A DNA stretch of 18,528 nucleotides from Spirochaeta sp. UBA2779 (lineage in GTDB: Bacteria > Spirochaetota > Spirochaetia > DSM-2461). The notes under the pieces were generated by a model. That model was not told where the DNA came from and searched no databases. It worked only from the letters and a program-made list of their open reading frames with translations. Both the position numbers and the translations under genes were made by a program. Each line of letters opens with the position of its first letter. Within the stretch, counting starts at the first letter, position 1. Below, piece by piece: positions 6,041 through 14,010 of this stretch. Location of the stretch: NCBI GenBank assembly GCA_002352375.1, contig DEIH01000244.1, positions 1 to 18,528 of the forward strand, read 5' to 3'.

Positions 6041-7306
6041 ATGGATCAAGGGAATCCCTTAGTAGAGGAAACGGCTTCGGCAGTTTCTTCCCTTTCTGAA
6101 GAAGTTGTCCGGGTCGAGGGTCTCTGGAAAGTCTATGGGCGTGAATCAAAACGCATCACCTCAGACAAATACAGTCAGATGAGCAAAGACGATATTAGAA
6201 AGAAAACCGGAAATATCGTCGGTTTGAAGGATGTCAGCTTTTCCATATCGAAAGGAGAGTTCTTCATCATTATGGGTCTCTCCGGCAGTGGAAAATCCAC
6301 ATTGATTCGGAATCTGATTCGATTGATCAGACCAACAACCGGCCGAATCACCATAAATGGCGTCAATATCACCAAATTGTCCGAGAACGACCTCCTGGAA
6401 TTTCGAAAGAAGACTTTTGGAATGGTCTTTCAGAATTACGGACTTCTTCCCCATCTGACAGTTCTCGACAACGCAGCCTATGGGCTTAAGGTTAGGGGGC
6501 TGCCGAAAGGCAAACAGTACGCAAAAGCCATGCGATTTTTAGAAACTGTAGGATTATCCGGTTGGGAAGATTACTATCCCAATGAACTGTCCGGTGGGAT
6601 GCAGCAGCGTGTCGGTTTAGCCAGAGCTTTGGCCAACGATCCGGAAATTCTTTTAATGGATGAACCTTTCAGCGGTCTGGATCCTCTCATCCGGCGTCAG
6701 ATGCAGGACGAGTTCATTGAAATCCAGGACAAACTCAACAAGACGATTATCTTCGTAACGCATGATTTGAGTGAAGCACTGAAGCTCGGTGATCGGATTG
6801 CCATTCTTCATGATGGAGAAATCGCTCAAATCGGAACACCGGAAGAAATTGTTACCGTACCTGCAGACAGCTATGTACAGGAATTTGTTCAGGATGCATC
6901 ACCGGCAAAGGTCGTTACAGCTGGTAGTATAATGGTTGAACCGGAGGTTCTTCTCTATTCATGGGAAGGTCCCAGAACCGCGCTCTCCATTCTGAAAAAT
7001 GCCCGTCGTTCCGGAGCCTTTGTCGTCGACAAGAAAGGCATTTTACTCGGTGTTACTAATATTAATCGACTGGAACGAATCATCGAAAATCCAGTCGAAT
7101 CTCAGACAAAACGAATCGATGCTTCTGCCATAACAAAGATCCCTTCAGTTTCAGAAGACACAATTCTGGAGGACCTGTTCGGTATTGTATCGGCAAATCC
7201 ATATCCCATACCTGTCATCGGGGAAAATAGACGTCTTGTCGGGGTCGTGAGAACCGATGATATTTTTGAAACTATCAGTCCTAACAGAGGTGACCAGAAT
7301 GATTGA
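6041..7306 (+). CDS. proV: Glycine betaine/proline betaine ABC transporter, ATP-binding protein with CBS pair
   Basis: This is the ATPase subunit of the osmoprotectant importer (421 residues from ATG 6041). All ABC motifs are present: Walker A GLSGSGKST (79-87), Q-loop VFQNYG, signature LSGGMQQR (183-190), Walker B ILLMDEPFSGLDP (D207/E208) and the H-loop His241. From about residue 295 to the end there are two CBS domains. In OpuA of Lactococcus this module senses ionic strength and gates transport, so similar control of activity by internal salt is likely. An upstream in-frame TTG at 6035 is possible, but the only Shine-Dalgarno-like bases (TAGG at the proX stop) are 1 nt from it and 7 nt from ATG 6041. 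The last 8 nt overlap proW. Confidence 0.93.
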   Translation: MDQGNPLVEETASAVSSLSEEVVRVEGLWKVYGRESKRITSDKYSQMSKDDIRKKTGNIVGLKDVSFSISKGEFFIIMGLSGSGKSTLIRNLIRLIRPTTGRITINGVNITKLSENDLLEFRKKTFGMVFQNYGLLPHLTVLDNAAYGLKVRGLPKGKQYAKAMRFLETVGLSGWEDYYPNELSGGMQQRVGLARALANDPEILLMDEPFSGLDPLIRRQMQDEFIEIQDKLNKTIIFVTHDLSEALKLGDRIAILHDGEIAQIGTPEEIVTVPADSYVQEFVQDASPAKVVTAGSIMVEPEVLLYSWEGPRTALSILKNARRSGAFVVDKKGILLGVTNINRLERIIENPVESQTKRIDASAITKIPSVSEDTILEDLFGIVSANPYPIPVIGENRRLVGVVRTDDIFETISPNRGDQND

Positions 7307-8165
7307 TTTTCCGGAGATTATTCGAATCCCTTTGCGGGATTGGATCGATGAAATTATGTCGTGGCTTCTCAATAATCTTGAAACTTTTTTCGATGCCGTC
7401 GGATGGTCGATTCTGCAGGTTATGTTGGGATTTGAGTTTGTATTTACCCATATCCCATGGTTCATTTTCATCCCACTTGCTTTTCTGGGCGGGTGGCGGA
7501 TGCTGAAAAGTCTCAGCAGTGGGATTACATTCGCCTTGATGTTGTTCCTGATTGGTACATTCGGCTATTGGGAGATGGCTATGCAGACTTTAAGTCTGGT
7601 ATCAGCATCGGTCTTATTTTCTTTACTTATCGGAATTCCGACGGGAATTTTAATGGCACAGAATAACCGGGCTGAATCGATTATTAAGCCGGTTCTGGAT
7701 GGAATGCAGACTATGCCGAGTTTCGTCTATCTGATTCCAGCATTGATGTTTTTCGGTTTGGGACGAGTGCCTTCAGTAATTGCAACGATTATTTATGCTG
7801 CACCACCGGTCATTCGGTTAACCAACGTCGGGATTCGAACCGTCAATCCTGAAGCGGTTGAAGCCGCTAAGGCTTTTGGTGCCAAACGGAAGCAGGTGCT
7901 TTGGGATGTTCAAATGCCATTGGCGAAACCTTCAATTATGGTGGGAGTGAATCAAACAACAATGATGGCTTTAGCAATGGTGGTCATCGGATCAATGATT
8001 GGTGCAAAAGGTCTGGGAATGGAAGTCCTTCTTTCAATTAATAGAATTGAAGTTGGCCGGGGATTTGAAGCCGGCATCAGTATCGTATTTCTTGCCATTA
8101 TTATTGACCGCCTAACATTTTCTCTTTCAGAGAGGACTTCTCAGAATAATCAATCCCATGAATAA
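7299..8165 (+). CDS. proW: Glycine betaine/proline betaine ABC transporter, permease
   Basis: This 288-residue integral membrane subunit forms the pore of the betaine importer. After an N-terminal amphipathic stretch (IPLRDWIDEIMSWLLNN) come hydrophobic segments, then the binding-protein-dependent permease domain. Its EAA loop (EAVEAAKAFGAKRKQVLWDV, about 185-204) docks on ProV. MQTMPSFVYLIPALMFFG and IGAKGLG are typical of ProW/OpuAB. I chose ATG 7299, not the longer in-frame start at 7257, because AGAGG (7286-7290) lies 8 nt before it and alignment with ProW starts there. It overlaps the proV end by ATGATTGA, so translation is coupled. No clear terminator follows; transposase debris begins soon after the stop. 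Confidence 0.93.
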   Translation: MIDFPEIIRIPLRDWIDEIMSWLLNNLETFFDAVGWSILQVMLGFEFVFTHIPWFIFIPLAFLGGWRMLKSLSSGITFALMLFLIGTFGYWEMAMQTLSLVSASVLFSLLIGIPTGILMAQNNRAESIIKPVLDGMQTMPSFVYLIPALMFFGLGRVPSVIATIIYAAPPVIRLTNVGIRTVNPEAVEAAKAFGAKRKQVLWDVQMPLAKPSIMVGVNQTTMMALAMVVIGSMIGAKGLGMEVLLSINRIEVGRGFEAGISIVFLAIIIDRLTFSLSERTSQNNQSHE

Positions 8166-8800
8166 GGATTGCATATGACTTTACCGCCACTTAGAGAAAC
8201 GAGAGAATTCTACTTTTTGCTGACCTGAGAGCCCGTCGGGATGAAGGCCTTAAAATTTCTCATGAATTATTCCAAGCTGTAGGATAATCTCTTTAGTCCT
8301 ATCAATTTCATTTCGTTTCAGGGCGGTATGCCATTTGTTCTTTGATTGCTGCATCATCACCTGGTGACAACGGATCGACTTTCAGCAGAAGACCCTCGAC
8401 CCTTCGGTGATGACTCTGCTTCTCCACCGAACAATAGACGGTTGGACCCTCTCCGTTATTCTCAATGTCCCCTATGGCCGCCTCGCTGAAATATCCAGTA
8501 TCAGCACAGATATCACCAACCTCCCTTACCTCTGGATCAACGTAAGCGTCCAAGCATCCCCACCAAGATGTGGCAGCGGGAGGGTACTCATGCTTATTCA
8601 GACTTACCACCTGTGATTGCTTGCACTTAATTAACAAAGTATGGATTGTGTGAATGATCAACAGACGGTTATTCTGACTTTTCAAGTCTGAGACTGGCGA
8701 TCGTCTGAAGATTGGAAACTTTCTGTTTTTAAAGAGGAGGAATTTCTGAATAGAATCCTGATTAATAATGCTGCATCAGTTGTATTTAATAAATGTGATT
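8166..8800. other. Gene-free stretch of about 635 nt downstream of proW, mostly mobile-element debris
   Basis: No intact gene is visible. The centre (8308-8685, minus strand) is a decayed transposase. Left of it, frames are broken by stops. One minus-strand frame at about 8205-8245 keeps a short RRALRSAKSRIL-like run that might be a frame-shifted continuation, but this is weak. GACTT-TTC-AAGTC (8676-8688) is a minor palindrome next to the right edge of the fragment. An AAGAGGAGGAA stretch near 8732-8742 looks like a ribosome binding site but no gene follows it. Confidence 0.5.
8308..8685 (-). pseudogene. Decayed IS1182-type transposase fragment
   Basis: The minus-strand frame is open only from a TTG (no ATG) at 8685 to a stop at 8308. 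Its C-terminal 80 residues (8308-8550) contain EVGDICADTGYFSEAAIGDI, then a spaced basic stretch with SHHRR, then KEQMAYRPETK. This follows the pattern in IS1182-family DDE transposases: ADAGYxSEEN (with a catalytic Asp), a QxxHH-like stretch, then MxxRLRTKEGR. The stop falls where TKEGRALY would continue, and the N-terminal part with the first catalytic Asp is missing, so it is inactive. The upstream 45 residues are not recognisable. It marks the right border of the osmoprotectant cassette. Confidence 0.65.
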
Positions 8801-9736
8801 CTACCAGCGGTAAGTGGCACCGAGTTGAAGGAGAGTGAGTCGATTTCGATCATCGCCATGTCCTTCGCCGAACATGCTGGTGAAGTCCAGACCATAACCG
8901 AATATCAGTGCTTTTACAGAGAAGGACTTGGTAATATTCCATGAGATAGCCGGAGCAATTTCCAGAATCGGGTAAATATTCCAGGAACTGGCTGTTGAAT
9001 TGGTAATGTGGGACAGGTAAAGATCCAGCCTGACACCGAATTCTGCAGAGACTCGACCAAGAGTTCTGAATATAAAACCGACACCGGGAACAAATCGATT
9101 GATATTCTCTGTGTCGCCGGGAGAGTATTCATATATGAATGACCCGGTAAGGCCGACGTTTTCTTTCATGAACCAGTTGAATTCCGCACCCAATGGCCAG
9201 AAATATGTCAGGGTCCCGGCGATATTCTCTCCATTTGACTGGTTGAAATCGAGGTGAATATTTACAGGCAGCCAGAGGGTAATCTGGAAGTCTTTTGCCA
9301 GTTGGAGTTCCAGATCAATTTCCTCATTGATGCGATTTCTTTCATCGATCAATTCTTCGTCTAATACCGGTGGAACCATTGTAAGAAATCCGGACCATTG
9401 TCGAGCCGTTTCTCCGCAAAATTCCGAAAGTGCTTCATAAGAAGTGAGGATGGATTTGGGGTAGGAACGTGTATCAGCTGGGATATCTTCTTCAGTCAAT
9501 ATGAATAAGACATTATCGTCTTCTCTGGTAATCACGATTGAATTGTGCTGTAGGTTTGTATCATCGACAGCTACAATTGGCTGGAACTCGGTTAACCGGG
9601 TGTAAAGAATCTCAGCAATCATGGCAGGAAAATCCGGATCTACCTGAAAGAAGATACGTCGGGGAATAAGATTTTCTTCACTTGATATCGGTATTGCAAT
9701 GATGAGAATCAGAATGATCAATAATGCACTTTTCAT
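8801..9736 (-). CDS. Predicted outer-membrane beta-barrel protein with N-terminal periplasmic domain
   Basis: I do not recognise a named family. The 311-residue protein begins with a signal peptide (about residues 1-19, MKSALLIILILIIAIPISS). A soluble alpha/beta part (about 25-120) recalls the small TolB-N/CsgG-like domain of its operon partner. From about 145 there are alternating hydrophobic/aromatic strands with turns (for example LTYFWPLGAEFNWFM, VGLTGSFIYEY, FSVKALIFGYGLDF). It ends LLQLGATYRW: a terminal aromatic with alternating hydrophobic residues is the BAM recognition signature of outer-membrane barrels. The ATG overlaps the stop of the upstream gene by four bases (ATGA), with GGGGATGAG as ribosome binding site, so both proteins are probably made in matched amounts. 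Function is unknown; an envelope structural or assembly role is only a guess. Confidence 0.8.
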   Translation of the reverse strand: MKSALLIILILIIAIPISSEENLIPRRIFFQVDPDFPAMIAEILYTRLTEFQPIVAVDDTNLQHNSIVITREDDNVLFILTEEDIPADTRSYPKSILTSYEALSEFCGETARQWSGFLTMVPPVLDEELIDERNRINEEIDLELQLAKDFQITLWLPVNIHLDFNQSNGENIAGTLTYFWPLGAEFNWFMKENVGLTGSFIYEYSPGDTENINRFVPGVGFIFRTLGRVSAEFGVRLDLYLSHITNSTASSWNIYPILEIAPAISWNITKSFSVKALIFGYGLDFTSMFGEGHGDDRNRLTLLQLGATYRW

Positions 9737-11511
9737 AAACTCATCCCCATACCGAATGTAATCGATCCCGAGAGGGAGACAAAACCGTGTTGGTTATGTC
9801 CGGAGAGATCGAAGCGGTATCCGGCAAAGGACATGGCGATATCAGCTATAAAGAAAATAGGGTTCCGGTCCAGGGTATTGGTAAAGTAATACTTGAGACG
9901 GAAATCGATTGGGAGTCCAATGCTGATGAAACTTCCATATAAGGTACCAAAATCTGTGAATTGAGGAGAGAATCGCAGAGAACCCATGAGTCCGAAGGCC
10001 ATGTCTGTTCTCGAACTTCGGAACATAATCCTCCCTCCTCCGGAGGCTTCAAGATCGACATAAGGAAATGATGTGTCTCCGTTGAACGATCGTTCCATAT
10101 TGATGCCCATTGCCAGTCCGGCGGCAGTCTGCCAGAGGGATGAGAAGTCCCGGCTCCAGTCGAAAATAATCGGGATGAAGGGGCTGGCTGACATGCGACT
10201 CACACCTTCTTCCATCATACCGTTAATCCCTGTCTGAACACTGATGGAGTCGGGATATTCCTGCCATCGTCGATTGATAATCTGTTTCCGGGAAAGCCTG
10301 AGTTCCCGGTCACTCAATGCGCCATAGACGGTTTCTGTCTGAGTGATGAGAACACGACCGGCATCGGGAAGTACACGATCTACGTCTTCCATGAATTTCG
10401 CAGCAATGTCGTCCATGGCGTCGAATATGCTCAGACCGATATCTCCGGTCCAGAATGTACCGGATTTAACCGATTCAGCCTGTATATCGTAGAGATTAGC
10501 CTGGACGACCAGTTGATTCCCCTGCTTCAGGAATGTACCGGTAATTATCAGATCAGCACCGGTATCCTCAAGGAGAGTAAAATCCGGTTGGGATAAAGAC
10601 CCGATCTGCTTCCAGGGGAGTTCAGTCCGGACAATGCTGAGCCGTGGATCGTCTTCCAAAACGATTTCCAGGGTGTCTGTGAAAAGCATATTTATTTGAT
10701 CGTCGGCATCACCTTTTGGAAGGAATGGGCCGATTAGAGTACGGTATGTTACACGTTTGTCGGCATCTGCTGCAGCCGGCTGTAGTTCCACTTCGATTTT
10801 GGCGTCACCCTGAAGACGGATATACCGGGTTATATCCTCCCGGCCATCTGCCCGGAAGAGCAGCTTATGTTTTCCTCCGGGGATGGAAAGAGACAGGGGT
10901 GTGGTTCCTGTAAGTGTATCGTCCAGATACAGTTCGGCACCCTGTGGGATAGAGGTAAATGTTGTTTTGTAGAGTTCCTGCTCGTATTCGACAGCGGGCC
11001 GCAGGGAGCCGAAACCGATGAAATCCCGATCCTCCCACTCTGGAAAATCTATGTAACTGGCCAGATTGAGGGCGGCTTTCTGACGGTCTTCTTCATCGGC
11101 TGATTCGATGCGAACGGCAGGTTTGCTACCGATTGAGTACAGGACAAACCGATAGGGGGCTACAACGATGGAATCGGGAGGAACATAGATGACGGTATCC
11201 GAACTCCCAATGTCGATAGTAACGATTTGAGTAGAGGGTTCCACAAGATAGTCACCTGTACGTACCCGGTACCAGCGGATATCCCACTCATCTGTGCCAA
11301 CCGGAAGTTTGAGTCGCCGGGGACCTTCTACTGTGAGGTTTACCGATTTCGAGTAATCAGTCTCCGGATCGATACGGGTGGGGATTCCCAGAAGAGAAAT
11401 GCCCTGACGAACACCTGGGGCAGGTAAATTATCTGCCGACAGAATCTGTGGAAAAGCAATGAGGAATACCAGTAGACCTGATGCAACTGCGAATCGCATA
11501 CGGACGATCAT
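9733..11511 (-). CDS. PEGA-domain envelope protein with TolB-like domain and C-terminal barrel
   Basis: From the chosen start it has 592 residues. The order is: signal peptide (about 1-26, ending ...FPQILSA), a beta-rich N-terminal region, a PEGA domain (about 182-243; TSIPQGAELYLDD...GTTPLSLSIPGGKHKL), a TolB-N/CsgG-like periplasmic domain (about 257-383; GPFLPKGD..., LLEDTGADLIITGTF), and a region of alternating strands from about 423 to the end that looks like an outer-membrane barrel. The frame is open up to 11592, but the signal peptide begins at the internal ATG 11511 (or 11499), and AGGAG lies 12 nt before 11511, so the longer start is unlikely. PEGA domains are often in surface or envelope proteins. 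No precise function can be given. It is first in a two-gene operon and divergent from two lipoprotein genes. Confidence 0.8.
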   Translation of the reverse strand: MIVRMRFAVASGLLVFLIAFPQILSADNLPAPGVRQGISLLGIPTRIDPETDYSKSVNLTVEGPRRLKLPVGTDEWDIRWYRVRTGDYLVEPSTQIVTIDIGSSDTVIYVPPDSIVVAPYRFVLYSIGSKPAVRIESADEEDRQKAALNLASYIDFPEWEDRDFIGFGSLRPAVEYEQELYKTTFTSIPQGAELYLDDTLTGTTPLSLSIPGGKHKLLFRADGREDITRYIRLQGDAKIEVELQPAAADADKRVTYRTLIGPFLPKGDADDQINMLFTDTLEIVLEDDPRLSIVRTELPWKQIGSLSQPDFTLLEDTGADLIITGTFLKQGNQLVVQANLYDIQAESVKSGTFWTGDIGLSIFDAMDDIAAKFMEDVDRVLPDAGRVLITQTETVYGALSDRELRLSRKQIINRRWQEYPDSISVQTGINGMMEEGVSRMSASPFIPIIFDWSRDFSSLWQTAAGLAMGINMERSFNGDTSFPYVDLEASGGGRIMFRSSRTDMAFGLMGSLRFSPQFTDFGTLYGSFISIGLPIDFRLKYYFTNTLDRNPIFFIADIAMSFAGYRFDLSGHNQHGFVSLSGSITFGMGMSL

Positions 11512-11643
11512 GAAACGATAATACTCCTGTTGAAATACCAAGTCAAATGAAATGTTGGTTTGTAAATTGGCAGCAGCTTCAGAAATGAACATGGTATGGA
11601 CAGGTAAATAAGGCAGGTTGTATGAAGTATTACAAACTGGGTC

Positions 11644-11672
11644 TTGCGGGTATAAGTAATCGGAAGTATATT
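11644..11672 (+). promoter_or_regulatory. Candidate promoter of the lipoprotein pair
   Basis: TTGCGG (11644-11649), a 17-nt spacer, and TATATT (11667-11672, 5 of 6 to TATAAT). Transcription would start near 11679 and leave a leader of about 20 nt containing the GGAGG ribosome binding site. It lies in the 187-nt divergent region shared with the PEGA/barrel operon. Confidence 0.45.
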
Positions 11673-11698
11673 TAAAAAACTTAATGGAGGAATCGCTG

Positions 11699-12046
11699 AT
11701 GAAAAAAAATTATTGGTATCTTCCCATTTTGGTATCGTTACTACTTTCAGCCGCATTGTTCTCATCCTGCGTCACCTACGGCTATACACTGGTTACTCAC
11801 AATGAGACGACAGCCAAATTACGGGATCATGACATTCTCGGGAGTGTCCTGCTTGAGGTTAAAGCTACGAGCAAGTTGTTCAAAGAAGAAAGAGGTGTCC
11901 GGGCACTGCTCCTGATGAAAGCTCGTTCTCTTTATGGTGATGACGTCGATGATGTCGTAAATATCGCGGTGTCGCAGACGAGTGAATGGCAATCGCGCAG
12001 TTTCATAATTAAAGCCGATGCCATCAGATACAAGGAGGACATGTGA
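11699..12046 (+). CDS. Small lipoprotein, first of a tandem paralogous pair
   Basis: The 115-residue protein has a lipoprotein signal peptide (MKKNYWYLPILVSLLLSAALFSSC) with Cys24 as the lipidated residue. The lipobox FSSC is looser than LxGC, as is common in spirochaetes. The mature part has VTYGYT after the Cys, then DHDILGSVLLEV, a helix rich in Ala/Lys, YGDDVDDVVNIAVSQ, and a final ADAIRYKEDM. The same pattern recurs in the next gene, so the two are duplicates. An earlier in-frame ATG at 11684 precedes the GGAGG (11686-11690); ATG 11699 is 8 nt after it and starts the signal peptide. The A...Y-D-DDVVNIxV block faintly recalls small YbjQ-like folds, but I cannot assign a function. Confidence 0.8.
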   Translation: MKKNYWYLPILVSLLLSAALFSSCVTYGYTLVTHNETTAKLRDHDILGSVLLEVKATSKLFKEERGVRALLLMKARSLYGDDVDDVVNIAVSQTSEWQSRSFIIKADAIRYKEDM

Positions 12047-12387
12047 TGACTAAAGTCGTAACGATTGTAAGCGTCATCCTGCTCCTGGCTCTTACGGGGT
12101 GTGTGACATATGTAACGCCTTCCCGGTATCAGGAGTCGACTCCGTTTGTTAAAGATTATACGATACTTGGTTTCATTTCGGTTGATATGCCGGTAATACA
12201 GTCTTCGAAAGACGTCCAAAGTGTCAGTCAGATGGCTATGGAGACTGCCAGAGCTCAGTATCCCGAAGCAGACGATATTATTGATGTTACCATCACGCAA
12301 AAAGTAAAGACTACGTATATTTTTCTCTGGTGGCTTTTTGACTACCGTACAACCCTTGAAGGGAACGTCATAAAATACAACGACTGA
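12046..12387 (+). CDS. Small lipoprotein, second of a tandem paralogous pair
   Basis: The 113-residue protein has a clear lipobox, LLLALTGC, with Cys19 as the lipidation site. Like its neighbour it continues CVTY, then KDYTILGFISVDM, an alpha-helical stretch, YPEADDIIDVTITQK and a closing NVIKYND. It differs by an aromatic-rich insertion, TTYIFLWWLFDYRTT, which may lie at or in a membrane or a protein interface. ATG 12046 is chosen because AAGGAGG (12032-12038) is 7 nt upstream and the upstream stop overlaps it as TGATG; a GTG one codon earlier is only 4 nt from that site. Translation is probably coupled to the first lipoprotein. Function is unknown; acting as a hetero-pair in the envelope is a guess. 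Confidence 0.8.
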   Translation: MTKVVTIVSVILLLALTGCVTYVTPSRYQESTPFVKDYTILGFISVDMPVIQSSKDVQSVSQMAMETARAQYPEADDIIDVTITQKVKTTYIFLWWLFDYRTTLEGNVIKYND

Positions 12388-12396
12388 CGGATAAGG

Positions 12397-12421
12397 GGGA
12401 ACATTCCATCAGGATGTTCCC
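12397..12421 (+). terminator. Strong hairpin after the lipoprotein genes (possible terminator)
   Basis: GGGAACAT(T)CC pairs with GGATGTTCCC around an ATCA loop, giving a 10-bp stem with one bulged T. It begins 9 nt after the stop codon. No T tract follows, so it may be a weak terminator or an mRNA 3'-end stabiliser. Confidence 0.45.
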
Positions 12422-12734
12422 TAAGTACGATTTCATGAAGACAAACCTGGAATAGAGTGGCATCCCTCAAAGAGCGACTTCGGTGAGGGCTTATTGTTGT
12501 GGCGGCTTCCAGTCCTAAAAACCCTCAGAGCATTTCGAGCAAGACCTTCGTGATGCAATATCTCAGTAAGGATATCTTGCTCTGGTTAAACAAACCTAAA
12601 CCTGATGGGGACTTAAGCAGCTATTAAAATGGTCAAATGGGTTGTTGTTATGATAATAAGTTTTTGGACAGTTATGGTCGGTTTTATAATTTTTAGAACG
12701 GGCTTTTTAAACTAATTCGTGCATACTAAAAAGT
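12422..12734. other. Intergenic region of about 310 nt upstream of the MFS gene
   Basis: No gene can be supported. A plus-strand frame from about 12488 to 12627 is open for some 45 codons, with no start codon or ribosome binding site in context and no family I recognise; it may be decayed coding DNA. A perfect TATAAT stands at 12685-12690, with TGGACA (5 of 6) upstream at 12665-12670 but a spacer of only 14 nt. It is the best candidate promoter for the MFS gene, leaving a leader of about 38 nt. Confidence 0.4.
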
Positions 12735-13976
12735 ATGAAACCCAAGTCTCAACCTGATCTTGTTGTTGGCGCCACCGGACTCGCCGTTGCGTTCTCCCTC
12801 TTCGGGGACATGGCGATGTACGTCATCTTCCCGGCACAACATGCTGCTCTGGGGTTCAGTGCAATTCAGGTGGGACTGTTGCTATCGGTAAATCGATGGA
12901 TACGCCTGGTGACGAATCAGATCGCTCAGCGGCTCATCAAGCGCTCGAGTACAGGCAGTGCCTTTCCACTGGCACTCACTGTCGGTTCGCTTATGGCCGC
13001 TGGTTACGCCATGGCTCCCTCGTTTTCTGTACTCTTGCTGTTGAGAATAGTATGGGGGGCTTGCTGGTCGATTATTCGCCATACAGGGGTAATGACCACG
13101 AACAACTCCGCCGAATCCGGTAGTCGGGGCCGCAGCATGGGCATCTATATGGCATTGGTTAATCTCGGATTCGTAGCCGGGACATTCGCGGCAGGATGGT
13201 TCTATGATTGGGGTGGTTATCAAAGAGCCTTTCTCATGGCAGCCGTTCTGTCACTTGCCGCACTTCCGGCCGCCTTTGTTGCTCGGAAACATACGAGGTC
13301 ATCCTTCTCTCAATCAGGAAGGATGAGACGGATATCCGCAGATTCAACAGCAAAAAACTTCGAGGAAAATGATACATCCGATTCAGAAAAATTCCGATTA
13401 ATTCCGTCTGTAAGGGATCGATTCGAATCGGGGAATTCCAGATTCCCGCTGTCAATTCAGGGATTTATAATCTCCTTCGTCAGCTCGGGATTGATTATGT
13501 CGACTCTCGGATTCATGCTTCGGGAACGCTATGGAGATACAGTTAATATCGGCACCATCTCCATTGGCGTCACTGCTCTTACCGGCATGCTGCTTTCCAT
13601 TCGATCGATTATCAATTTCGCCGGTTTGCCCGCTACCGGTGTCGTATTGGATCGCATCGGTTTTAAAAAGGCTCAATGGATCGGATTCACTGTTTCCGGT
13701 ATCTCTTTATTAGCTGTTGCGATGTTTGATACCACAACTGTGATGATTTTGATGATCGTCGTCTTTTTTACTGGCGCGATGATCGCCAGACTGGCGATTG
13801 AATCAAGAGCAGCGCAATCGGGACATAGAGCTTACGCGGCTATGGCGACATCGACAGATCTCGGTTCGGCGATAGGGCCGATGCTTGGATGGTTGGGTAT
13901 AGAGCTGTCACAGTCGGGCTCGGTGTTCTGGGTCGGCGGCATCCTTTTCCTCGTTGCAGCATGGCTTAATCGCTGA
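12735..13976 (+). CDS. Major facilitator superfamily transporter
   Basis: The 413-residue inner-membrane protein has about 12 hydrophobic segments in two halves, the usual MFS plan. The first half holds GDMAMYVIFPAQ and GRSMGIYMALVNLGFVAGTFAAGW, typical of helix 1 and the helix 4-5 region in drug and metabolite exporters. A hydrophilic central loop (about residues 185-237) rich in Ser, Asp and Arg joins the halves and should be cytoplasmic; it is rather long. The second half has GVVLDRIGFKKAQWIG, the counterpart of the MFS motif A loop. No Shine-Dalgarno sequence is visible before the ATG (ACTAAAAAGT), so translation may be weak. Substrate cannot be read from sequence, and the neighbours give no clear hint. 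It converges on the aldo/keto reductase with a 34-nt gap and no evident terminator. Confidence 0.85.
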   Translation: MKPKSQPDLVVGATGLAVAFSLFGDMAMYVIFPAQHAALGFSAIQVGLLLSVNRWIRLVTNQIAQRLIKRSSTGSAFPLALTVGSLMAAGYAMAPSFSVLLLLRIVWGACWSIIRHTGVMTTNNSAESGSRGRSMGIYMALVNLGFVAGTFAAGWFYDWGGYQRAFLMAAVLSLAALPAAFVARKHTRSSFSQSGRMRRISADSTAKNFEENDTSDSEKFRLIPSVRDRFESGNSRFPLSIQGFIISFVSSGLIMSTLGFMLRERYGDTVNIGTISIGVTALTGMLLSIRSIINFAGLPATGVVLDRIGFKKAQWIGFTVSGISLLAVAMFDTTTVMILMIVVFFTGAMIARLAIESRAAQSGHRAYAAMATSTDLGSAIGPMLGWLGIELSQSGSVFWVGGILFLVAAWLNR

Positions 13977-14010
13977 TTTATATTCGTAGAACCTGTGTTG
14001 TCTCGGTTAT

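Noticed and set aside
7257..7298. Longer N-terminus for the ProW permease
   Set aside because: The added 14 residues overlap proV coding sequence in another frame and lack a ribosome binding site, while ATG 7299 has AGAGG at 8 nt.
8407..8616. Plus-strand 69-codon frame downstream of proW
   Set aside because: It is the antisense shadow of the decayed transposase, whose minus-strand frame gives a recognisable family pattern.
11508..11765. Minus-strand 85-codon frame in the divergent region between the barrel operon and the lipoproteins
   Set aside because: It runs antisense into the lipoprotein signal peptide and has no start site; it would also cover the predicted lipoprotein promoter.
12488..12627. 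Open plus-strand stretch containing IVVAASSPKNPQS, briefly reminiscent of a flavodoxin-like reductase N-terminus
   Set aside because: It is short, lacks an upstream start codon with a ribosome binding site, and the similarity rests on a few residues only.
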